DNA of 64,000 nucleotides from Ewingella americana ATCC 33852 (GCF_000735345.1 NZ_JMPJ01000064.1:168271-232270); one strand, 5' to 3'. Counted from the first letter of the stretch, positions 34,122-47,794 are shown. Notes: generated by a model not told the origin, from the sequence alone. Numbers and translations: made by a program.

Positions 34122-34526
34122 ATGAATCCGTTGGTCTATTTTTCCAGTAGTTCAGAGAACACCCATCGTTTCGTCGGCAGGACAGGTCTGCCGGCGATTC
34201 GAATTCCGATTGACCGCCAGCCCGAGAAGTTACGCGTCACTCAGCCCTACATTCTGGTAGTGCCGAGCTACGGCGGCGGCTCGGCCAAGGGCGCCGTGCC
34301 TACGCAGGTCATTCGCTTTCTGAACGACGAACACAACCGTTCACTTATCCGCGGCGTTATCGCCGCCGGGAACACTAATTTCGGCGCAGCGTATTGTATT
34401 GCCGGTGACATCATCGCCCAAAAGTGTCAGGTGCCTTACCTGTATCGCTTTGAATTACTGGGTACGCCGGAAGACGTTGCAAAGGTTACACAGGGAGTTA
34501 CTGAATTTTGGCAACGACAGAAATGA
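34122..34526 (+). CDS. nrdI: NrdI flavodoxin-like protein
   Basis: 134-aa flavoprotein needed to form the dimanganese-tyrosyl radical cofactor of NrdF. Contains [14 protein letters not shown], the FMN-phosphate loop, then [20 protein letters not shown] and [11 protein letters not shown]. Start ATG 34122. The 3' end overlaps nrdE by 19 bases, as in E. coli, suggesting translational coupling. Confidence 0.96.
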   Translation: MNPLVYFSSSSENTHRFVGRTGLPAIRIPIDRQPEKLRVTQPYILVVPSYGGGSAKGAVPTQVIRFLNDEHNRSLIRGVIAAGNTNFGAAYCIAGDIIAQKCQVPYLYRFELLGTPEDVAKVTQGVTEFWQRQK

Positions 34527-36670
34527 GTCTTACCGAGGCAGACACCAGCAGCCCGGACTATCACGCGCTGAACGCGATGTTGAATCTGTTCGATGCCGAA
34601 GGCCGCATCCAATTCGACAAAGACCGCCTTGCTGCGCGCCAGTACTTCCTGCAACACGTGAATCAGAACACCGTGTTTTTCCACAATTTGGCGGAAAAGC
34701 TGCGTTATCTGGTGGAAGAAGGTTATTACGAAGCGCAGGTGCTGGATCAGTACGCCTTCGAAGACATTAAACGTTTGTTTAAACAGGCTTATGCCAAAAA
34801 ATTCCGCTTCCAGACCTTTCTGGGCGCTTTCAAGTATTACACCAGCTACACGCTGAAAACCTTCGACGGCAAACGCTATCTTGAGCGTTACGAAGACCGC
34901 GTGTGCATGGTGGCGCTGACGCTGGCACAGGGTGATATCGCCCTCGCCGGCCACTTCGTCGATGAAATCATCTCTGGCCGCTTCCAGCCTGCCACGCCAA
35001 CCTTCCTGAACTGCGGCAAGAAGCAGCGCGGCGAGCTGGTCTCCTGCTTCCTGCTGCGCATCGAAGACAATATGGAGTCGATTGGTCGCTCGGTGAACTC
35101 GGCGCTGCAACTGTCGAAACGCGGCGGCGGCGTGGCCTTTATGCTGACCAACATCCGTGAAGTCGGCGCGCCGATTAAACGCATTGAGAACCAGTCCTCC
35201 GGCGTCATTCCAATTATGAAAATGCTGGAAGACGCCTTCTCCTACGCCAACCAGCTCGGTGCGCGTCAGGGCGCGGGCGCGGTGTATCTCAACGCGCACC
35301 ACCCGGACATCCTGCGGTTCCTGGATACCAAGCGCGAAAACGCCGACGAGAAGATCCGCATCAAGACCCTGTCTCTCGGCGTGGTTATCCCGGATATCAC
35401 CTTCGAGCTGGCGAAGAACAATGAAGATATGTACCTGTTTTCGCCGTATCACGTGGAGAAGGTCTACGGCGTGCCAATGTCCGAAATCAGCATCACGGAG
35501 AAATACCGTGAAATGGTTAACGACAAGCGCATCCATAAAACCAAAATCAACGCCCGTGAGTTCTTCCAGATTTTGGCAGAGATTCAGTTTGAATCCGGTT
35601 ACCCGTACATGATGTTTGAAGACACGGTGAACCGCGCGAACCCAATCAAGGGTCGCATCAACATGAGTAACCTCTGTTCAGAGATTTTGCAGGTCAACAC
35701 GCCGACGATTTATGGCGAAGACCTCTCTTATCAGCAGGTGGGGAAAGATATCTCCTGTAACCTCGGCTCGCTGAATATCGCCTCGGCGATGGACTCGCCG
35801 GACTTCGGCAAAACGGTAGAAATGGCTATCCGCGCGCTGACGGCGGTCTCCGACATGAGCAATATCCGTTCGGTGCCTTCTATCGATCAGGGTAATCAGG
35901 ACTCCCACGCCATCGGCCTTGGGCAGATGAACCTGCACGGCTATCTGTGCCGCGAGCGCATTTATTACGGTTCCGAAGCCGGTTTGGACTTCACCAATAT
36001 CTATTTCTACAGCGTGGCTTATCACGCAGTGCGCGCCTCCAACCAGTTGGCAATTGAGCGCAACCAGCGTTTTAAAGGCTTCGAGGATTCGACCTACGCT
36101 AGCGGCAGCTACTTCGACAAATATGTCGATGAAGCGCAGGCCGACAAGTGGCAGCCGAAGACCGAACGCGTGCGCGAGCTGTTCAGCGAGGCGGGAATTC
36201 ATATCCCAACCACTCAAGACTGGGCAGAGCTGAAAGCCTCGGTGATGCAGCACGGGCTGTACAACCAGAACTTGCAGGCGGTGCCGCCGACCGGATCTAT
36301 CTCTTACATCAATAACTCGACCTCTAGCATTCACCCGATTGTTTCACGGGTGGAGATCCGCAAAGAGGGCAAGATTGGCCGCGTCTACTATCCGGCGGCG
36401 TTCATGACCAATGACAACCTTGATTACTATCAGGATGCCTATGAGATTGGGCCAGAAAAGATCATCGATACCTATGCCGAAGCCACCCAGCATGTCGATC
36501 AGGGGCTGTCGCTGACGCTGTTCTTCCGCGACACCGCCACTACGCGCGACATCAACAAAGCGCAGATTTACGCTTGGCGTAAAGGCATCAAAACTATCTA
36601 TTACATCCGTCTGCGCCAGATGGCGCTGGCCGGTACTGAAGTTCAGGGTTGCGTGTCTTGCACACTGTGA
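34508..36670 (+). CDS. nrdE: Class Ib ribonucleoside-diphosphate reductase, alpha subunit
   Basis: 720-aa catalytic subunit reducing ribonucleotides to deoxyribonucleotides. Key pieces are [19 protein letters not shown] (first active-site Cys region), NLCSEI (NxCxE centre), [28 protein letters not shown], and the C-terminal GCVSC Cys pair reduced by NrdH. I keep a TTG start inside nrdI (MATTE, as in E. coli), with a GGGAG site; ATG at 34523 is the alternative. This Mn-dependent enzyme is used under iron limitation or oxidative stress. Confidence 0.97.
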   Translation: MATTEMSLTEADTSSPDYHALNAMLNLFDAEGRIQFDKDRLAARQYFLQHVNQNTVFFHNLAEKLRYLVEEGYYEAQVLDQYAFEDIKRLFKQAYAKKFRFQTFLGAFKYYTSYTLKTFDGKRYLERYEDRVCMVALTLAQGDIALAGHFVDEIISGRFQPATPTFLNCGKKQRGELVSCFLLRIEDNMESIGRSVNSALQLSKRGGGVAFMLTNIREVGAPIKRIENQSSGVIPIMKMLEDAFSYANQLGARQGAGAVYLNAHHPDILRFLDTKRENADEKIRIKTLSLGVVIPDITFELAKNNEDMYLFSPYHVEKVYGVPMSEISITEKYREMVNDKRIHKTKINAREFFQILAEIQFESGYPYMMFEDTVNRANPIKGRINMSNLCSEILQVNTPTIYGEDLSYQQVGKDISCNLGSLNIASAMDSPDFGKTVEMAIRALTAVSDMSNIRSVPSIDQGNQDSHAIGLGQMNLHGYLCRERIYYGSEAGLDFTNIYFYSVAYHAVRASNQLAIERNQRFKGFEDSTYASGSYFDKYVDEAQADKWQPKTERVRELFSEAGIHIPTTQDWAELKASVMQHGLYNQNLQAVPPTGSISYINNSTSSIHPIVSRVEIRKEGKIGRVYYPAAFMTNDNLDYYQDAYEIGPEKIIDTYAEATQHVDQGLSLTLFFRDTATTRDINKAQIYAWRKGIKTIYYIRLRQMALAGTEVQGCVSCTL

Positions 36671-36678
36671 TCGATTGA

Positions 36679-39311
<2,633 letters not shown>

Positions 39312-39404
39312 AAACAGCTCCGTCCCTGAAGTGTGGTTGCGGCGAATTTCATACTGTCAGTGTAGCGCACCCCGAAGCATAAACGGCGGAATGCTAAAAC
39401 GAAA

Positions 39405-39429
39405 AAGGCCCGGTGATTAACCGGGCCTT
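39405..39429 (-). terminator. Terminator after the 2-hydroxycarboxylate transporter
   Basis: Stem AAGGCCCGG / CCGGGCCTT with loop TGATTAA; on the minus strand it is followed by TTTTCGTTTT. Confidence 0.85.
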
Positions 39430-39448
39430 GGTGACACAGAAGAAGCAA

Positions 39449-40804
39449 TCAGGCGAAGAATTTCGCCAAGACCAGCAGGCCAACCGACACATTGATCGCG
39501 CCGCCAATGCGGGTGGCGATTTGCGCGAAAGGCATCAGCGCCATGCGGTTACCCGAGGTCAGGATAGCCACGTCGCCGGTGCCGCCCTGCCCGCTCTGGC
39601 AGCAAGAAACAATAGCCACGTCGATAGGGTGCATGCCGATTTTCTTGCCGACAAAATAGCCCGTGCCGACCAGCGCGCAGACCGTGGTCACGATCACGCA
39701 CAGGTTCGAAATGGTGAAAGCGTTAACCAGCTCCTGCCACGGGGTGATAGCCACGCCCACCGCGAACAGTACTGGGTAAGTCACCGCCGTGCGGAAGAAT
39801 TTGTACACCGTCATCGACCCTTGTTGAATAGTCGGCGACACGCCATTCAGCAGTTTCACCACCACCGCCGCGAACAGCATGCCGACCGGCGCTGGCAGGC
39901 CAATCAGGCGCTGACCCAGCATCCCCACCATGTACAGCAGCACCGCCAGCAGCGCGCCGCAGGCCAGCGCGTTGACGTCAGGCTTGCCTTTGAACTCTTC
40001 CAACCCGTGACCAATCAGGCCGTTTTTCGCTGGCATCAGCTGGCCTTCGCCAGTCAGGTGCGGATAGCGTTTACCGATTTGGTTCAGCACGCCCGCCAGC
40101 ACGATAGCGGTCAAACCACCCAGCATCACGATAGGCAGAATGCGGCCCAGCGCCACGCCCTGCTCCATGTGCAGAATGGTCGCATAACCCATCGACAGCG
40201 GGATTGCGCCTTCGCCCACGCCACCGGCCATGATCGGCAGAATAAGGAAGAAGAAGGTCTGGAACGGCGGCAGGCCTAGCGCCATGCCCATCGCCAGCCC
40301 GGCCACCATGCCGACGATTTCGCCGCACAGCATCGGGATGAAGATACGCAGGAAGCCCTGAATCAGCACCTGACGGTTCATGCTCATGATGCTGCCGACA
40401 ATAATGCAGCAGATGTAGAGATAGAGAATATTGGTGGATTTATAGAATTTGATGGTTGAGTCGACCACCACGTCCGGCAGCAGGCCATAATGCACCAGCG
40501 CGGAAGGGATAAAGGTGGCGCAGATTGCCGCCGCGCCCAGCTTGCCGATGATAGGCAGGCGTTTGCCGAACTCGCCGCAGGCAAAGCCGAAGAAGGCCAG
40601 CGTCGCCACCATCACCACGATATCACTCGGCAGTTTGCCATTTAGGCAATCAAGCAGGATCAGCACGCCCGCCAGCAGGAAGAAAGGCAGCGGAATGATC
40701 CCTATCTTGTAGTTATCCAAGATATGCCACCAGCGCTCCTTGGCAGAAACGGCCGGGGTTTCCTTCTTTTTCACAACAACGTAGGAATCATCAGTGGTGC
40801 TCAT
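39449..40804 (-). CDS. 2-hydroxycarboxylate transporter (CitS/MaeN family)
   Basis: 451-aa membrane protein of the 2HCT family (sodium-citrate CitS, Na+-malate MaeN, CimH). Features are about 11 hydrophobic segments, the paired reentrant GG loops of the family (FFLILPIMAGGVGEGAIPLS and SCCQSGQGGTGDVAILTS), and the C-terminal RIGGAINVSVGLLVLAKFFA. The substrate (citrate, malate or lactate exchange) is not decided by these motifs. AGGAAAG before ATG. Divergent from a CitAB/DcuSR-type sensor pair, which presumably controls it. Confidence 0.93.
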   Translation of the reverse strand: MSTTDDSYVVVKKKETPAVSAKERWWHILDNYKIGIIPLPFFLLAGVLILLDCLNGKLPSDIVVMVATLAFFGFACGEFGKRLPIIGKLGAAAICATFIPSALVHYGLLPDVVVDSTIKFYKSTNILYLYICCIIVGSIMSMNRQVLIQGFLRIFIPMLCGEIVGMVAGLAMGMALGLPPFQTFFFLILPIMAGGVGEGAIPLSMGYATILHMEQGVALGRILPIVMLGGLTAIVLAGVLNQIGKRYPHLTGEGQLMPAKNGLIGHGLEEFKGKPDVNALACGALLAVLLYMVGMLGQRLIGLPAPVGMLFAAVVVKLLNGVSPTIQQGSMTVYKFFRTAVTYPVLFAVGVAITPWQELVNAFTISNLCVIVTTVCALVGTGYFVGKKIGMHPIDVAIVSCCQSGQGGTGDVAILTSGNRMALMPFAQIATRIGGAINVSVGLLVLAKFFA

Positions 40805-40944
40805 AATACTTTCCTCATGCTTTAAAACTTCATTAGTAATGAGGATAAAAAATAGCGACCCCGCATCGTTGTGAGGCTGTTCAAATTAAAATCGCTGATT
40901 TAAAGGTTGTAATGGTTTTAATGGCGTTAATGTTACTTAGTCTG

Positions 40945-40962
40945 CAAAGCTTATCAGCTTTG
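40945..40962. promoter_or_regulatory. Dyad in the transporter/sensor intergenic region
   Basis: Inverted repeat CAAAGCT-TATC-AGCTTTG lies midway in the 273-base space between the divergent transporter and sensor genes, where a response-regulator site would be expected. No direct evidence of binding. Confidence 0.35.
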
Positions 40963-41077
40963 TAGTAAATCACGCCTTTAGCCTTTTTATTTTTGTGGCT
41001 ATTAAGCCCCGTGGCGCGCGGCAGTTGCGTATTTCCTCACAACACCGCGCTCTGGGAATGACGCCGCCGAAAACGCC

Positions 41078-42754
41078 ATGTTAGGCTTATTCTCTGTTGA
41101 CTTGGTGGCTGCCAGAATGCGATTACGTTTCACTTTTCAAATAAAGCTCTTTCTCTCACTGGTGGGCTTTTCCTGCGTGCTTTTGGCAGTGCTCGGGCTG
41201 CTTTTATTCCGCACCGTTGATGAACAACTGCATAAAGATTTGGGCAGCCGCGCCAAAGTTCAGGCTTCGCAAATCGCCCTGATGCCCGGCCTGGCTGAGC
41301 GCGTCGAGGCCGAAGACAGCGCGGGAGTGGCAAAACTGGTCGCGCCGCTGCGCGCTAAAAGCGACGCCAGTTATATCGTTATTGGCGATGTGCATGCCGA
41401 CCACCTCTACCATTCGCAGTCGCCAGAACGCCTCGGCAAGCCGCTGGTCGGCGGGGATAACGCCGAAGTGCTCGAGGGCAAAACCATTATTACCGTGCGT
41501 CAGGGCGGCATCGGAATCTCTTTACGCAGCAAAGCGCCCATTGTGGACGCCAATAATAAAGTCATCGGTATTGTCTCCGTCGGTTACCTGATTTCTTATA
41601 TTGATGACGTGACGGTGAAATTGCTGGCGCAGACCGCGCTGTCCGGCATTCTGCTATTAGCCCTGCTGTTCCTCTTCTCATGGCTATTCAGTAAGAACCT
41701 CAAGAAACAGATGTTCTGGCTGGAACCTAAAGAAATTGCGTTATTAGTTCGCCAACAGAAAGCGCTGCTGGAAGCTATTTATGAAGGGGTGATCGCCATT
41801 GATCACCAGCAGCGGATTTTATCTATCAACCACGCCGCCCGTGAGCTGCTGGACATACACCAGCCGGAAGACCTGCTGGTCGGCCAGCACATCCGCGACA
41901 TCATCCACACCGGCGCGGAGTTCTTCACCGGCGACCGCGAAACGCCCAACAGCCACGATGAGGTGACGCGCTTCAACCAGCGGCAAGTGATCGTCAACCG
42001 GGTGCGCATTGAGCTTGGGCCGTCGTCGGAGATCGGCTGGGTGGTCAGTTTCCGCGATAAAAACGACATCAACACCCTCAGCAGCCAGCTCAGTCAGGTG
42101 AAACGCTATGCTGACAACCTGCGTATCATGCGCCACGAGCAGCTTAACTGGACCGCGACGCTGGCGGGCCTGTTGCAGATGAAACGCTATGACGAGGCGA
42201 TGGGCTACATTCAGGCGCAGTCCGAAGGAGCGCAGGCGGTGCTGGATTTTGTTTCAGAGCGCTTTGCCTCGCCGACGATTTGCGGTTTATTGTTAGGGAA
42301 GTACTCCAGCGCGCGGGAAAAAGGCATTGAATTGACCTTCGACCCGGCTTGCCAACTTCAGCGCATGCCCGCGGCGTTGAGCGAGTCGGAGCTGATGTCG
42401 ATTATCGGCAATCTGATCGATAACGCGGTAGACGCCACGCTGGCCGCGCCGGGGCCGCATCAGCCGGTAGAGTTCTATCTGACTGACCGCAATGACGAGC
42501 TGCTGATTGAAGTGGCGGATCAGGGCGCGGGGTTGTCGGCGGAGATCCGTCCGCGTATTTTCGAACAGGGCGCGACCACCAAGCCACTCTCCTCGGCTGA
42601 CCAAACCGGCGGGGAGCACGGCATCGGGCTGTACGTGGTCGCCAGCTACGTGCATCAGGCGCAGGGCATGATTGAGATTTCAGACAATCAGCCTCGGGGC
42701 ACGGTGTTCTCACTGTTTATCCCCAATCCGAAACCGCCGGGCAGCAACAGCTAA
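41078..42754 (+). CDS. Sensor histidine kinase, CitA/DcuS type
   Basis: 558-aa membrane sensor. It has an N-terminal membrane helix (FQIKLFLSLVGFSCVLLAVL), a periplasmic PAS-like ligand domain (about 45-180, with YIVIGDVHADHLYHSQSPERLG), a second membrane helix near 190-210, a cytoplasmic PAS (YEGVIAIDHQQRILSINHAA), a phosphoacceptor helix RIMRHEQLNWTATLAGLLQM with the His, and an ATPase domain (NLIDNAVDA, GEHGIGLYVV). The ligand is likely citrate or another C4/C6 hydroxycarboxylate. ATG at 41117 is an alternative start. Operon with the response regulator. Confidence 0.92.
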   Translation: MLGLFSVDLVAARMRLRFTFQIKLFLSLVGFSCVLLAVLGLLLFRTVDEQLHKDLGSRAKVQASQIALMPGLAERVEAEDSAGVAKLVAPLRAKSDASYIVIGDVHADHLYHSQSPERLGKPLVGGDNAEVLEGKTIITVRQGGIGISLRSKAPIVDANNKVIGIVSVGYLISYIDDVTVKLLAQTALSGILLLALLFLFSWLFSKNLKKQMFWLEPKEIALLVRQQKALLEAIYEGVIAIDHQQRILSINHAARELLDIHQPEDLLVGQHIRDIIHTGAEFFTGDRETPNSHDEVTRFNQRQVIVNRVRIELGPSSEIGWVVSFRDKNDINTLSSQLSQVKRYADNLRIMRHEQLNWTATLAGLLQMKRYDEAMGYIQAQSEGAQAVLDFVSERFASPTICGLLLGKYSSAREKGIELTFDPACQLQRMPAALSESELMSIIGNLIDNAVDATLAAPGPHQPVEFYLTDRNDELLIEVADQGAGLSAEIRPRIFEQGATTKPLSSADQTGGEHGIGLYVVASYVHQAQGMIEISDNQPRGTVFSLFIPNPKPPGSNS

Positions 42755-42842
42755 AATTTGACAGACTGGAACAGCGCTAAGCGCACTATTTTAATAAGAA
42801 AATCATGACCTAACCTACTTTATGAGCATGTCAGGAAACACG

Positions 42843-43595
42843 ATGAACAAGAGTAGTTTCAACAACGGGGGCAGTATCAATAACGGCAGCGCGCTGGACG
42901 TGGTGATTGTCGAAGACGAGCCTTATCTGGCCGGCCTGCACCGTGACTTTATTGAGCAAAACTTCAATCTGCGGGTGGTGAGCATCGCCGCCACGCTGGC
43001 GCAGGCCAGAACTCAGCTGCAACTCTACCGGCCGCGGCTAGTGCTGCTGGACAACTATCTGCCGGACGGCCAAGGCATTGAGCTTATCGACAGCGCGCTG
43101 CTGAAAAGCCTCGACTGCTCGGTGATTTTCATCACCGCCGCCAGTGACATGAATACCTGTAGTCAGGCGATGCGCTATGGCGCGTTTGACTACATCATCA
43201 AGCCGGTCTCTTTCCAGCGCCTGCGCAATTCGCTCGAGCGCTTTTTGCAGTTTGTGCACCAGTTGCGCAATGTGAAGGTGCTCGACCAGCAGGCCCTCGA
43301 CAGGCTGTATAACCTGCCCGCCACCGACATGCCCGCAGCCCCCGCGACCAAAGGCATTGAGCCGAATACGCTGGAGCTGGTTCGCCGGGTGTTTATCGCC
43401 GAGCCGGACCGCAATTGGTCAGTCGATCAGGTGGTGGAACAGGTGGGAATTAGCAAAACCACCGGGCGGCGATATCTGGAATATTGCGTGGAAATTGGCT
43501 TTATCGCGGTGGAAATGCAGTACGGAAATATTGGCCATCCAAGGCGACTTTACCGGCTGATATTCCGCGAAGATCAGGCCCCTATTCATGACTAA
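42843..43595 (+). CDS. Response regulator, CitB/DcuR type
   Basis: 250 aa from ATG 42843 (AGGAAAC site; frame opens at 42822). The receiver domain has VVIVEDEPYLAGLH (acidic pair), LLDNYLPDGQGIEL (phospho-Asp) and IIKPVSF (Lys). The C-terminal HTH, WSVDQVVEQVGISKTTGRRY, matches the CitB/DcuR DNA-binding domain. Partner of the sensor kinase 88 bases upstream; it probably activates the divergent 2HCT transporter gene. Followed by a strong terminator. Confidence 0.92.
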   Translation: MNKSSFNNGGSINNGSALDVVIVEDEPYLAGLHRDFIEQNFNLRVVSIAATLAQARTQLQLYRPRLVLLDNYLPDGQGIELIDSALLKSLDCSVIFITAASDMNTCSQAMRYGAFDYIIKPVSFQRLRNSLERFLQFVHQLRNVKVLDQQALDRLYNLPATDMPAAPATKGIEPNTLELVRRVFIAEPDRNWSVDQVVEQVGISKTTGRRYLEYCVEIGFIAVEMQYGNIGHPRRLYRLIFREDQAPIHD

Positions 43596-43627
43596 ATTAT
43601 CCGGCTCAAGGGCCGGATAATTTTTTC
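43596..43627 (+). terminator. Terminator after the response regulator
   Basis: Stem ATTATCCGGC / GCCGGATAAT and T6 tail, just after the stop codon. Confidence 0.88.
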
Positions 43628-43639
43628 GTTTCGCCGACA

Positions 43640-44050
43640 CAACTACGTTACATTTCGACAGATTCTCCACCAATATCGGGTGGATTATTCCCAGCTGACA
43701 ACTTTTTTCTTCAGCTGATTTCCACCTCTTCTCAGCCCGTTAGTGAAATGACTATTTCACCCAAAAGACAAAATCACTTGAAATATCTCTATTTTGCGCT
43801 AACAGAATATTATTCTGCGCATAAACCACAAAAACAATGCAGAAATTAAATTCATAAAAATCAATTAATTAAATCAAATATAATAATTATCTCAGCATGA
43901 AATAATAGTCAAAAAAACCTGTAATTTCATTGCACTAATTTATGCAAAAAACAGCCAATAATTGGCGTGAAATAACAAATTTCTCCAACAAAATTTCATG
44001 CCGAATTAGCCAATGGGAAACGCGCCGAGGAATATTATTCAGAAAGATTG
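43640..44050. other. Very AT-rich upstream region of proU
   Basis: About 410 bases with long A/T tracts and no gene. In E. coli the equivalent region and the start of proV bind H-NS, which silences proU at low osmolarity. The composition here fits that role; binding is inference. Confidence 0.5.
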
Positions 44051-44054
44051 AGAC

Positions 44055-44082
44055 TTGTCTCAGTCTCTCGTTGTGGTAGGGT
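44055..44082 (+). promoter_or_regulatory. Osmoregulated proU promoter (P2-like)
   Basis: TTGTCT (44055-44060), a 16-base spacer and TAGGGT (44077-44082) copy the layout of the E. coli proU P2 promoter, which has TTGCCT and TAGGGT with a similar CAG-TCTC spacer. It lies 113 bases before the proV start. Confidence 0.8.
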
Positions 44083-44195
44083 GTAAACCGTTCGATATTT
44101 CCGTACTTTGCGTACTAAGTAGATTCTATAGAGTTCAAACACAACTAGACCCATTTATAGCCGATGGCTATTTCTTTCCAAGGAATGCACATTGC

Positions 44196-45392
44196 ATGAC
44201 AATTAAAATCGAAGTAAAGAACCTGTATAAGGTATTTGGCGAGCACCCTGAGCGCGCATTTAAGCTGATAGATTCCGGCAAGAGTAAAGAAGAAATATTT
44301 GAGAAAACCGGGCTGTCATTGGGTGTTAAAAACGCCAGTCTGGCCATTGAAGAAGGCGAGATTTTCGTCATCATGGGATTATCCGGCTCCGGTAAATCCA
44401 CTATGGTACGCCTTCTCAATCGTCTGATAGAACCCACCCGCGGTGAAGTGCTGATTGACGGCGAAGACATCGCCAAGATCTCCGAATCCAAACTGCGTCA
44501 GGTTCGCCGCAGCAAAATCAGCATGGTTTTCCAATCCTTCGCCCTCATGCCCCATCTGACCGTGTTGAACAACACTGCCTTTGGTATGGAGCTGGCTGGC
44601 GTGCCGACCGAGGAGCGCAATCAAAAAGCCCTCGACTCGCTGCGTCAGGTCGGTTTGGAAAATTACGCTAATTCTTATCCCGATGAGCTGTCCGGCGGTA
44701 TGCGTCAACGCGTTGGCCTTGCCCGCGCCATGGCCAATAACCCCGACATCCTGCTGATGGATGAAGCCTTCTCCGCGCTCGATCCCCTGATCCGTACCGA
44801 GATGCAAGATGAACTGGTGAAGCTGCAATCGCAGCACCAGCGCACCATTGTGTTTATTTCCCATGACCTCGACGAAGCCATGCGCATTGGTGACCGTATT
44901 GCCATTATGCAGGGCGGCGAAGTGGTGCAGGTCGGCACGCCGGAAGAGATTTTGAATAATCCGGCCAATGACTATGTGCGCACCTTCTTCCGCGGCGTGG
45001 ACATCAGTCAGGTGTTCAGCGCCAAAGATATCGCCCGCCGTCGCGGGACATTAATTCGTAAAACCCCCGGTTTTGGTCCGAGGGCAGCCCTCAAGCTGCT
45101 GGAAGACGCCGACCGCGAATATGGTTATGTGCTGGAGCGTGGTGAGCGCTTTATCGGCGTTGTGTCGATTGACTCACTGAAAACCGCGCTAAAAGCCAAT
45201 CTTTCACTGGAATCCGCCCTGCTTGAGTTCCCGGCACCGGTGCAGGCAGACATGCCGCTCAGTGAACTGATCTCTCACGTTGCCGCCGCGCCGTACGCCG
45301 TGCCGGTGGTCAATGAGAGCAATAACTATATCGGTATTATTTCCAAAGCCATGCTACTTCGTGCTCTGGACAAAGAAGGGGGTAACGAATAA
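44196..45392 (+). CDS. proV: Glycine betaine/proline ABC transporter, ATPase ProV
   Basis: 398 aa from ATG 44196 (AAGGAA site). An upstream in-frame extension to 44055 overlaps the promoter and is not real. Walker A is GLSGSGKST, the signature [14 protein letters not shown], Walker [15 protein letters not shown], then the H loop ISHDLDEAM. Two C-terminal CBS domains (about 275-395) sense ionic strength. First gene of the proVWX operon; the stop overlaps the proW start (TAATG). Confidence 0.98.
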   Translation: MTIKIEVKNLYKVFGEHPERAFKLIDSGKSKEEIFEKTGLSLGVKNASLAIEEGEIFVIMGLSGSGKSTMVRLLNRLIEPTRGEVLIDGEDIAKISESKLRQVRRSKISMVFQSFALMPHLTVLNNTAFGMELAGVPTEERNQKALDSLRQVGLENYANSYPDELSGGMRQRVGLARAMANNPDILLMDEAFSALDPLIRTEMQDELVKLQSQHQRTIVFISHDLDEAMRIGDRIAIMQGGEVVQVGTPEEILNNPANDYVRTFFRGVDISQVFSAKDIARRRGTLIRKTPGFGPRAALKLLEDADREYGYVLERGERFIGVVSIDSLKTALKANLSLESALLEFPAPVQADMPLSELISHVAAAPYAVPVVNESNNYIGIISKAMLLRALDKEGGNE

Positions 45393-46606
45393 TGAAGCAT
45401 TCAATTCATAACGATAGCATCGTCCAACACGCGCAGGCTGCCACTCAAGAACTCGATCCGTCCGTCGATCCATGGAGTGCCGATAACGCCAGCGGCGGCC
45501 ATGTTGATGCCGCGCAGTCAGCCACCTCGGCACCTGCCGATGCGGGCAGCAGTGACCCTTGGGGCGGCACGTCCGGCGGCAGCGATGCCGCAGCAACGAC
45601 TGCCCACAGCGCGCCGGATGCCACGCATCAGGCTGCGTCACAGGCCAATGACTGGCTGAACGTCGCCCCGGCGCAGCATGACCAGTTCAACATTCTCGAC
45701 CCGTTTCACACCACGCTCATTCCTCTCGACCGCTGGGTCACCGAGGGGATTGACTGGCTGGTAACCAATTTCCGCCCGGTGTTCCAAGGGATCCGCGTGC
45801 CGGTAGACTTCGTGCTCAGTGGTTTCCAACACGGCCTTGAGTCACTCCCGGCCCCTATCGCCATGCTGATTTTTGCTCTAATTGCTTGGCAGATGGCAGG
45901 TCTAGGCATGGGTGTGGCAACGCTGGTTTCTCTGGTGGTGATTGGCGCTATCGGCGCGTGGTCACAAGCCATGGTCACCTTGGCGTTAGTGCTCACCTCG
46001 CTGTTCTTCTGTGTGCTGATAGGGCTTCCGCTCGGTATCTGGCTGGCACGCAGCCAGCGCGCGGCGAAAATCATTCGTCCGCTGCTTGATGCCATGCAGA
46101 CCACGCCAGCGTTCGTCTACTTGGTGCCGATCGTCATGCTGTTTGGTATCGGTAACGTGCCGGGCGTCGTGGTGACCATTATCTTCGCCCTACCGCCAAT
46201 CGTGCGTCTGACCATCCTCGGGATTAATCAGGTGCCGGAAGATTTGATTGAAGCTTCGCAGTCCTTCGGCGCCAGCCCAAGCCAGATGCTGTTCAAAGTG
46301 CAGTTGCCGCTGGCGATGCCGACCATCATGGCCGGTATTAACCAGACGCTGATGCTGGCGCTGTCGATGGTGGTTATCGCCTCGATGATCGCCGTGGGCG
46401 GTCTGGGTCAGATGGTACTGCGCGGCATCGGCCGTCTGGATATGGGTCTGGCGTCAGTGGGTGGTGCAGGTATCGTTATCCTCGCCATTATCCTCGACCG
46501 CCTGACGCAGTCTATGGGTCAAGATACCCGCAGCAAGGGTGGCCATCGCTGGTTTACCCGTGGCCCGATTGGCTTGTTGACCAAGCCTTTCGCCAAAAAA
46601 GCCTAA
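45392..46606 (+). CDS. proW: Glycine betaine/proline ABC transporter, permease ProW
   Basis: 404-aa permease. A hydrophilic, Ala/Gly/Ser-rich N-terminal tail of about 140 residues (longer than in E. coli, 354 aa total) is followed by the transmembrane domain with [20 protein letters not shown] and the EAA loop for ProV contact, [20 protein letters not shown]. It overlaps proV by one base. A UUCG-capped hairpin lies 15 bases after its stop, before proX. Confidence 0.97.
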   Translation: MKHSIHNDSIVQHAQAATQELDPSVDPWSADNASGGHVDAAQSATSAPADAGSSDPWGGTSGGSDAAATTAHSAPDATHQAASQANDWLNVAPAQHDQFNILDPFHTTLIPLDRWVTEGIDWLVTNFRPVFQGIRVPVDFVLSGFQHGLESLPAPIAMLIFALIAWQMAGLGMGVATLVSLVVIGAIGAWSQAMVTLALVLTSLFFCVLIGLPLGIWLARSQRAAKIIRPLLDAMQTTPAFVYLVPIVMLFGIGNVPGVVVTIIFALPPIVRLTILGINQVPEDLIEASQSFGASPSQMLFKVQLPLAMPTIMAGINQTLMLALSMVVIASMIAVGGLGQMVLRGIGRLDMGLASVGGAGIVILAIILDRLTQSMGQDTRSKGGHRWFTRGPIGLLTKPFAKKA

Positions 46607-46620
46607 CAGCTCGCTGTTCA

Positions 46621-46642
46621 TCCCGGCGGTTCGCCGCCGGGA
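46621..46642 (+). terminator. Hairpin between proW and proX (stabiliser or partial terminator)
   Basis: 9-bp stem TCCCGGCGG with its complement closed by a TTCG tetraloop. No T run follows. Such intercistronic hairpins protect the upstream mRNA or lower readthrough, so that the binding protein and the membrane parts are made in different amounts. Confidence 0.55.
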
Positions 46643-46733
46643 CATAAAGTTGTCCCGCTACGCGTTAACGCTCCTTCGCCTCACAAAACGCAGTCCACTC
46701 TTAAATTATTTAATAAAACAATAAGGGTTCACT

Positions 46734-47738
46734 ATGCGCAACACACACATCAGAGCGATTGCTCTCTCCGTATTACTGGCAGCGCCCGCTGCTTTCGCCG
46801 CCGACCTGCCGGGTAAAGGCGTGGTTGTGAAGCCGCTGCAAAGCACGCTTCCAGAAGAATCTTTCCAGACCGAACTGGTCAATCGCGCCCTGCAAAAGCT
46901 GGGTTATGACGTGCAGCCGACGGGTGAAGTGGATTACAACGTCGCCTACACCGCCATCGCCAGCGGCGACTCCACCTACATGGCCGTGAACTGGGATCCG
47001 ATGCAGGTTGATATGTATGACGGCGCGGGCGGCGACAAGAAGTTCTACCGTCAGGGCACCTTCATCAGCGGCGCAGCGCAGGGTTATTTGATCGACAAAA
47101 AAACCGCCGATGAATACCACATCACCAGCCTCGATCAGTTGAAAGATCCCAAGCTCGCCAAGCTATTTGACGCCAATGGCGACGGCAAGGCCGACCTCGC
47201 AGGCTGCGATCCGGGTTGGGAGTGCGGCAACGTGATTAGCACCCAGCTCAAGGCTTATGGCCTCGACAGCACGGTGCAGCAGAATCAGGGCAACTATTCG
47301 GCCATCATCGCCGACACCCTGACGCGCTTCAAAAGCGGCAAGCCGGTGCTCTACTACACCTGGACGCCGTATTGGGTGAGCAACGAGATGAAGCCGGGCA
47401 AAGACGTGGTCTGGCTGACGGTGCCATTCTCGGCGAATCCGGGTTCGAACAAAGATTTGGACACCAAGCTGCCTAACGGCAAGAACTACGGTTTCCCAGT
47501 CAACAATGAACATATCGTGGCCAACAAACAGTGGGCCGAAGCTAACCCGGCCGCCGCCAAGCTGTTCGCCATCATGAAACTGCCGCTGGCTGACGTGAAT
47601 GCGCAGAACCTACGGATGCACGAAGGCGAAGCCTCAACGTCTGACATTCAGCAGCACGTGGATGGCTGGATCAAAGCCCATCAGGCCACTTTCGACGGTT
47701 GGATTGCCGAAGCTGCCGCCGCAGCTAAAAAATCCTAA
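46734..47738 (+). CDS. Glycine betaine-binding protein ProX, first copy (diverged)
   Basis: 334-aa periplasmic binding protein with a signal peptide ending near AFA and the ProX start [20 protein letters not shown]. The ligand-pocket Trp regions are present ([32 protein letters not shown]). The first differs from E. coli ProX (NWTPLHDNMY), and the DPGWECGNV segment replaces the usual PGWGCE. The ligand preference may therefore differ from classical ProX. It lies directly after the proW hairpin and 56 bases before a second proX. Confidence 0.92.
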   Translation: MRNTHIRAIALSVLLAAPAAFAADLPGKGVVVKPLQSTLPEESFQTELVNRALQKLGYDVQPTGEVDYNVAYTAIASGDSTYMAVNWDPMQVDMYDGAGGDKKFYRQGTFISGAAQGYLIDKKTADEYHITSLDQLKDPKLAKLFDANGDGKADLAGCDPGWECGNVISTQLKAYGLDSTVQQNQGNYSAIIADTLTRFKSGKPVLYYTWTPYWVSNEMKPGKDVVWLTVPFSANPGSNKDLDTKLPNGKNYGFPVNNEHIVANKQWAEANPAAAKLFAIMKLPLADVNAQNLRMHEGEASTSDIQQHVDGWIKAHQATFDGWIAEAAAAAKKS

Positions 47739-47794
47739 TCCGCACAGCAGCAATAACAATGACGATAAATCGACAATAAACAGGACATTCTTCT

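Noticed and set aside
34436-35536. 366-codon minus-strand frame
   Set aside because: Antisense to nrdE, whose protein match is beyond doubt.
39413-40279. 288-codon plus-strand frame
   Set aside because: Antisense to the 2-hydroxycarboxylate transporter; composition (His/Gln/Arg-rich) is typical of a shadow of a membrane-protein gene.
44055-44195. N-terminal extension of ProV
   Set aside because: It overlaps the conserved proU promoter; all homologues start at the [12 protein letters not shown] position.
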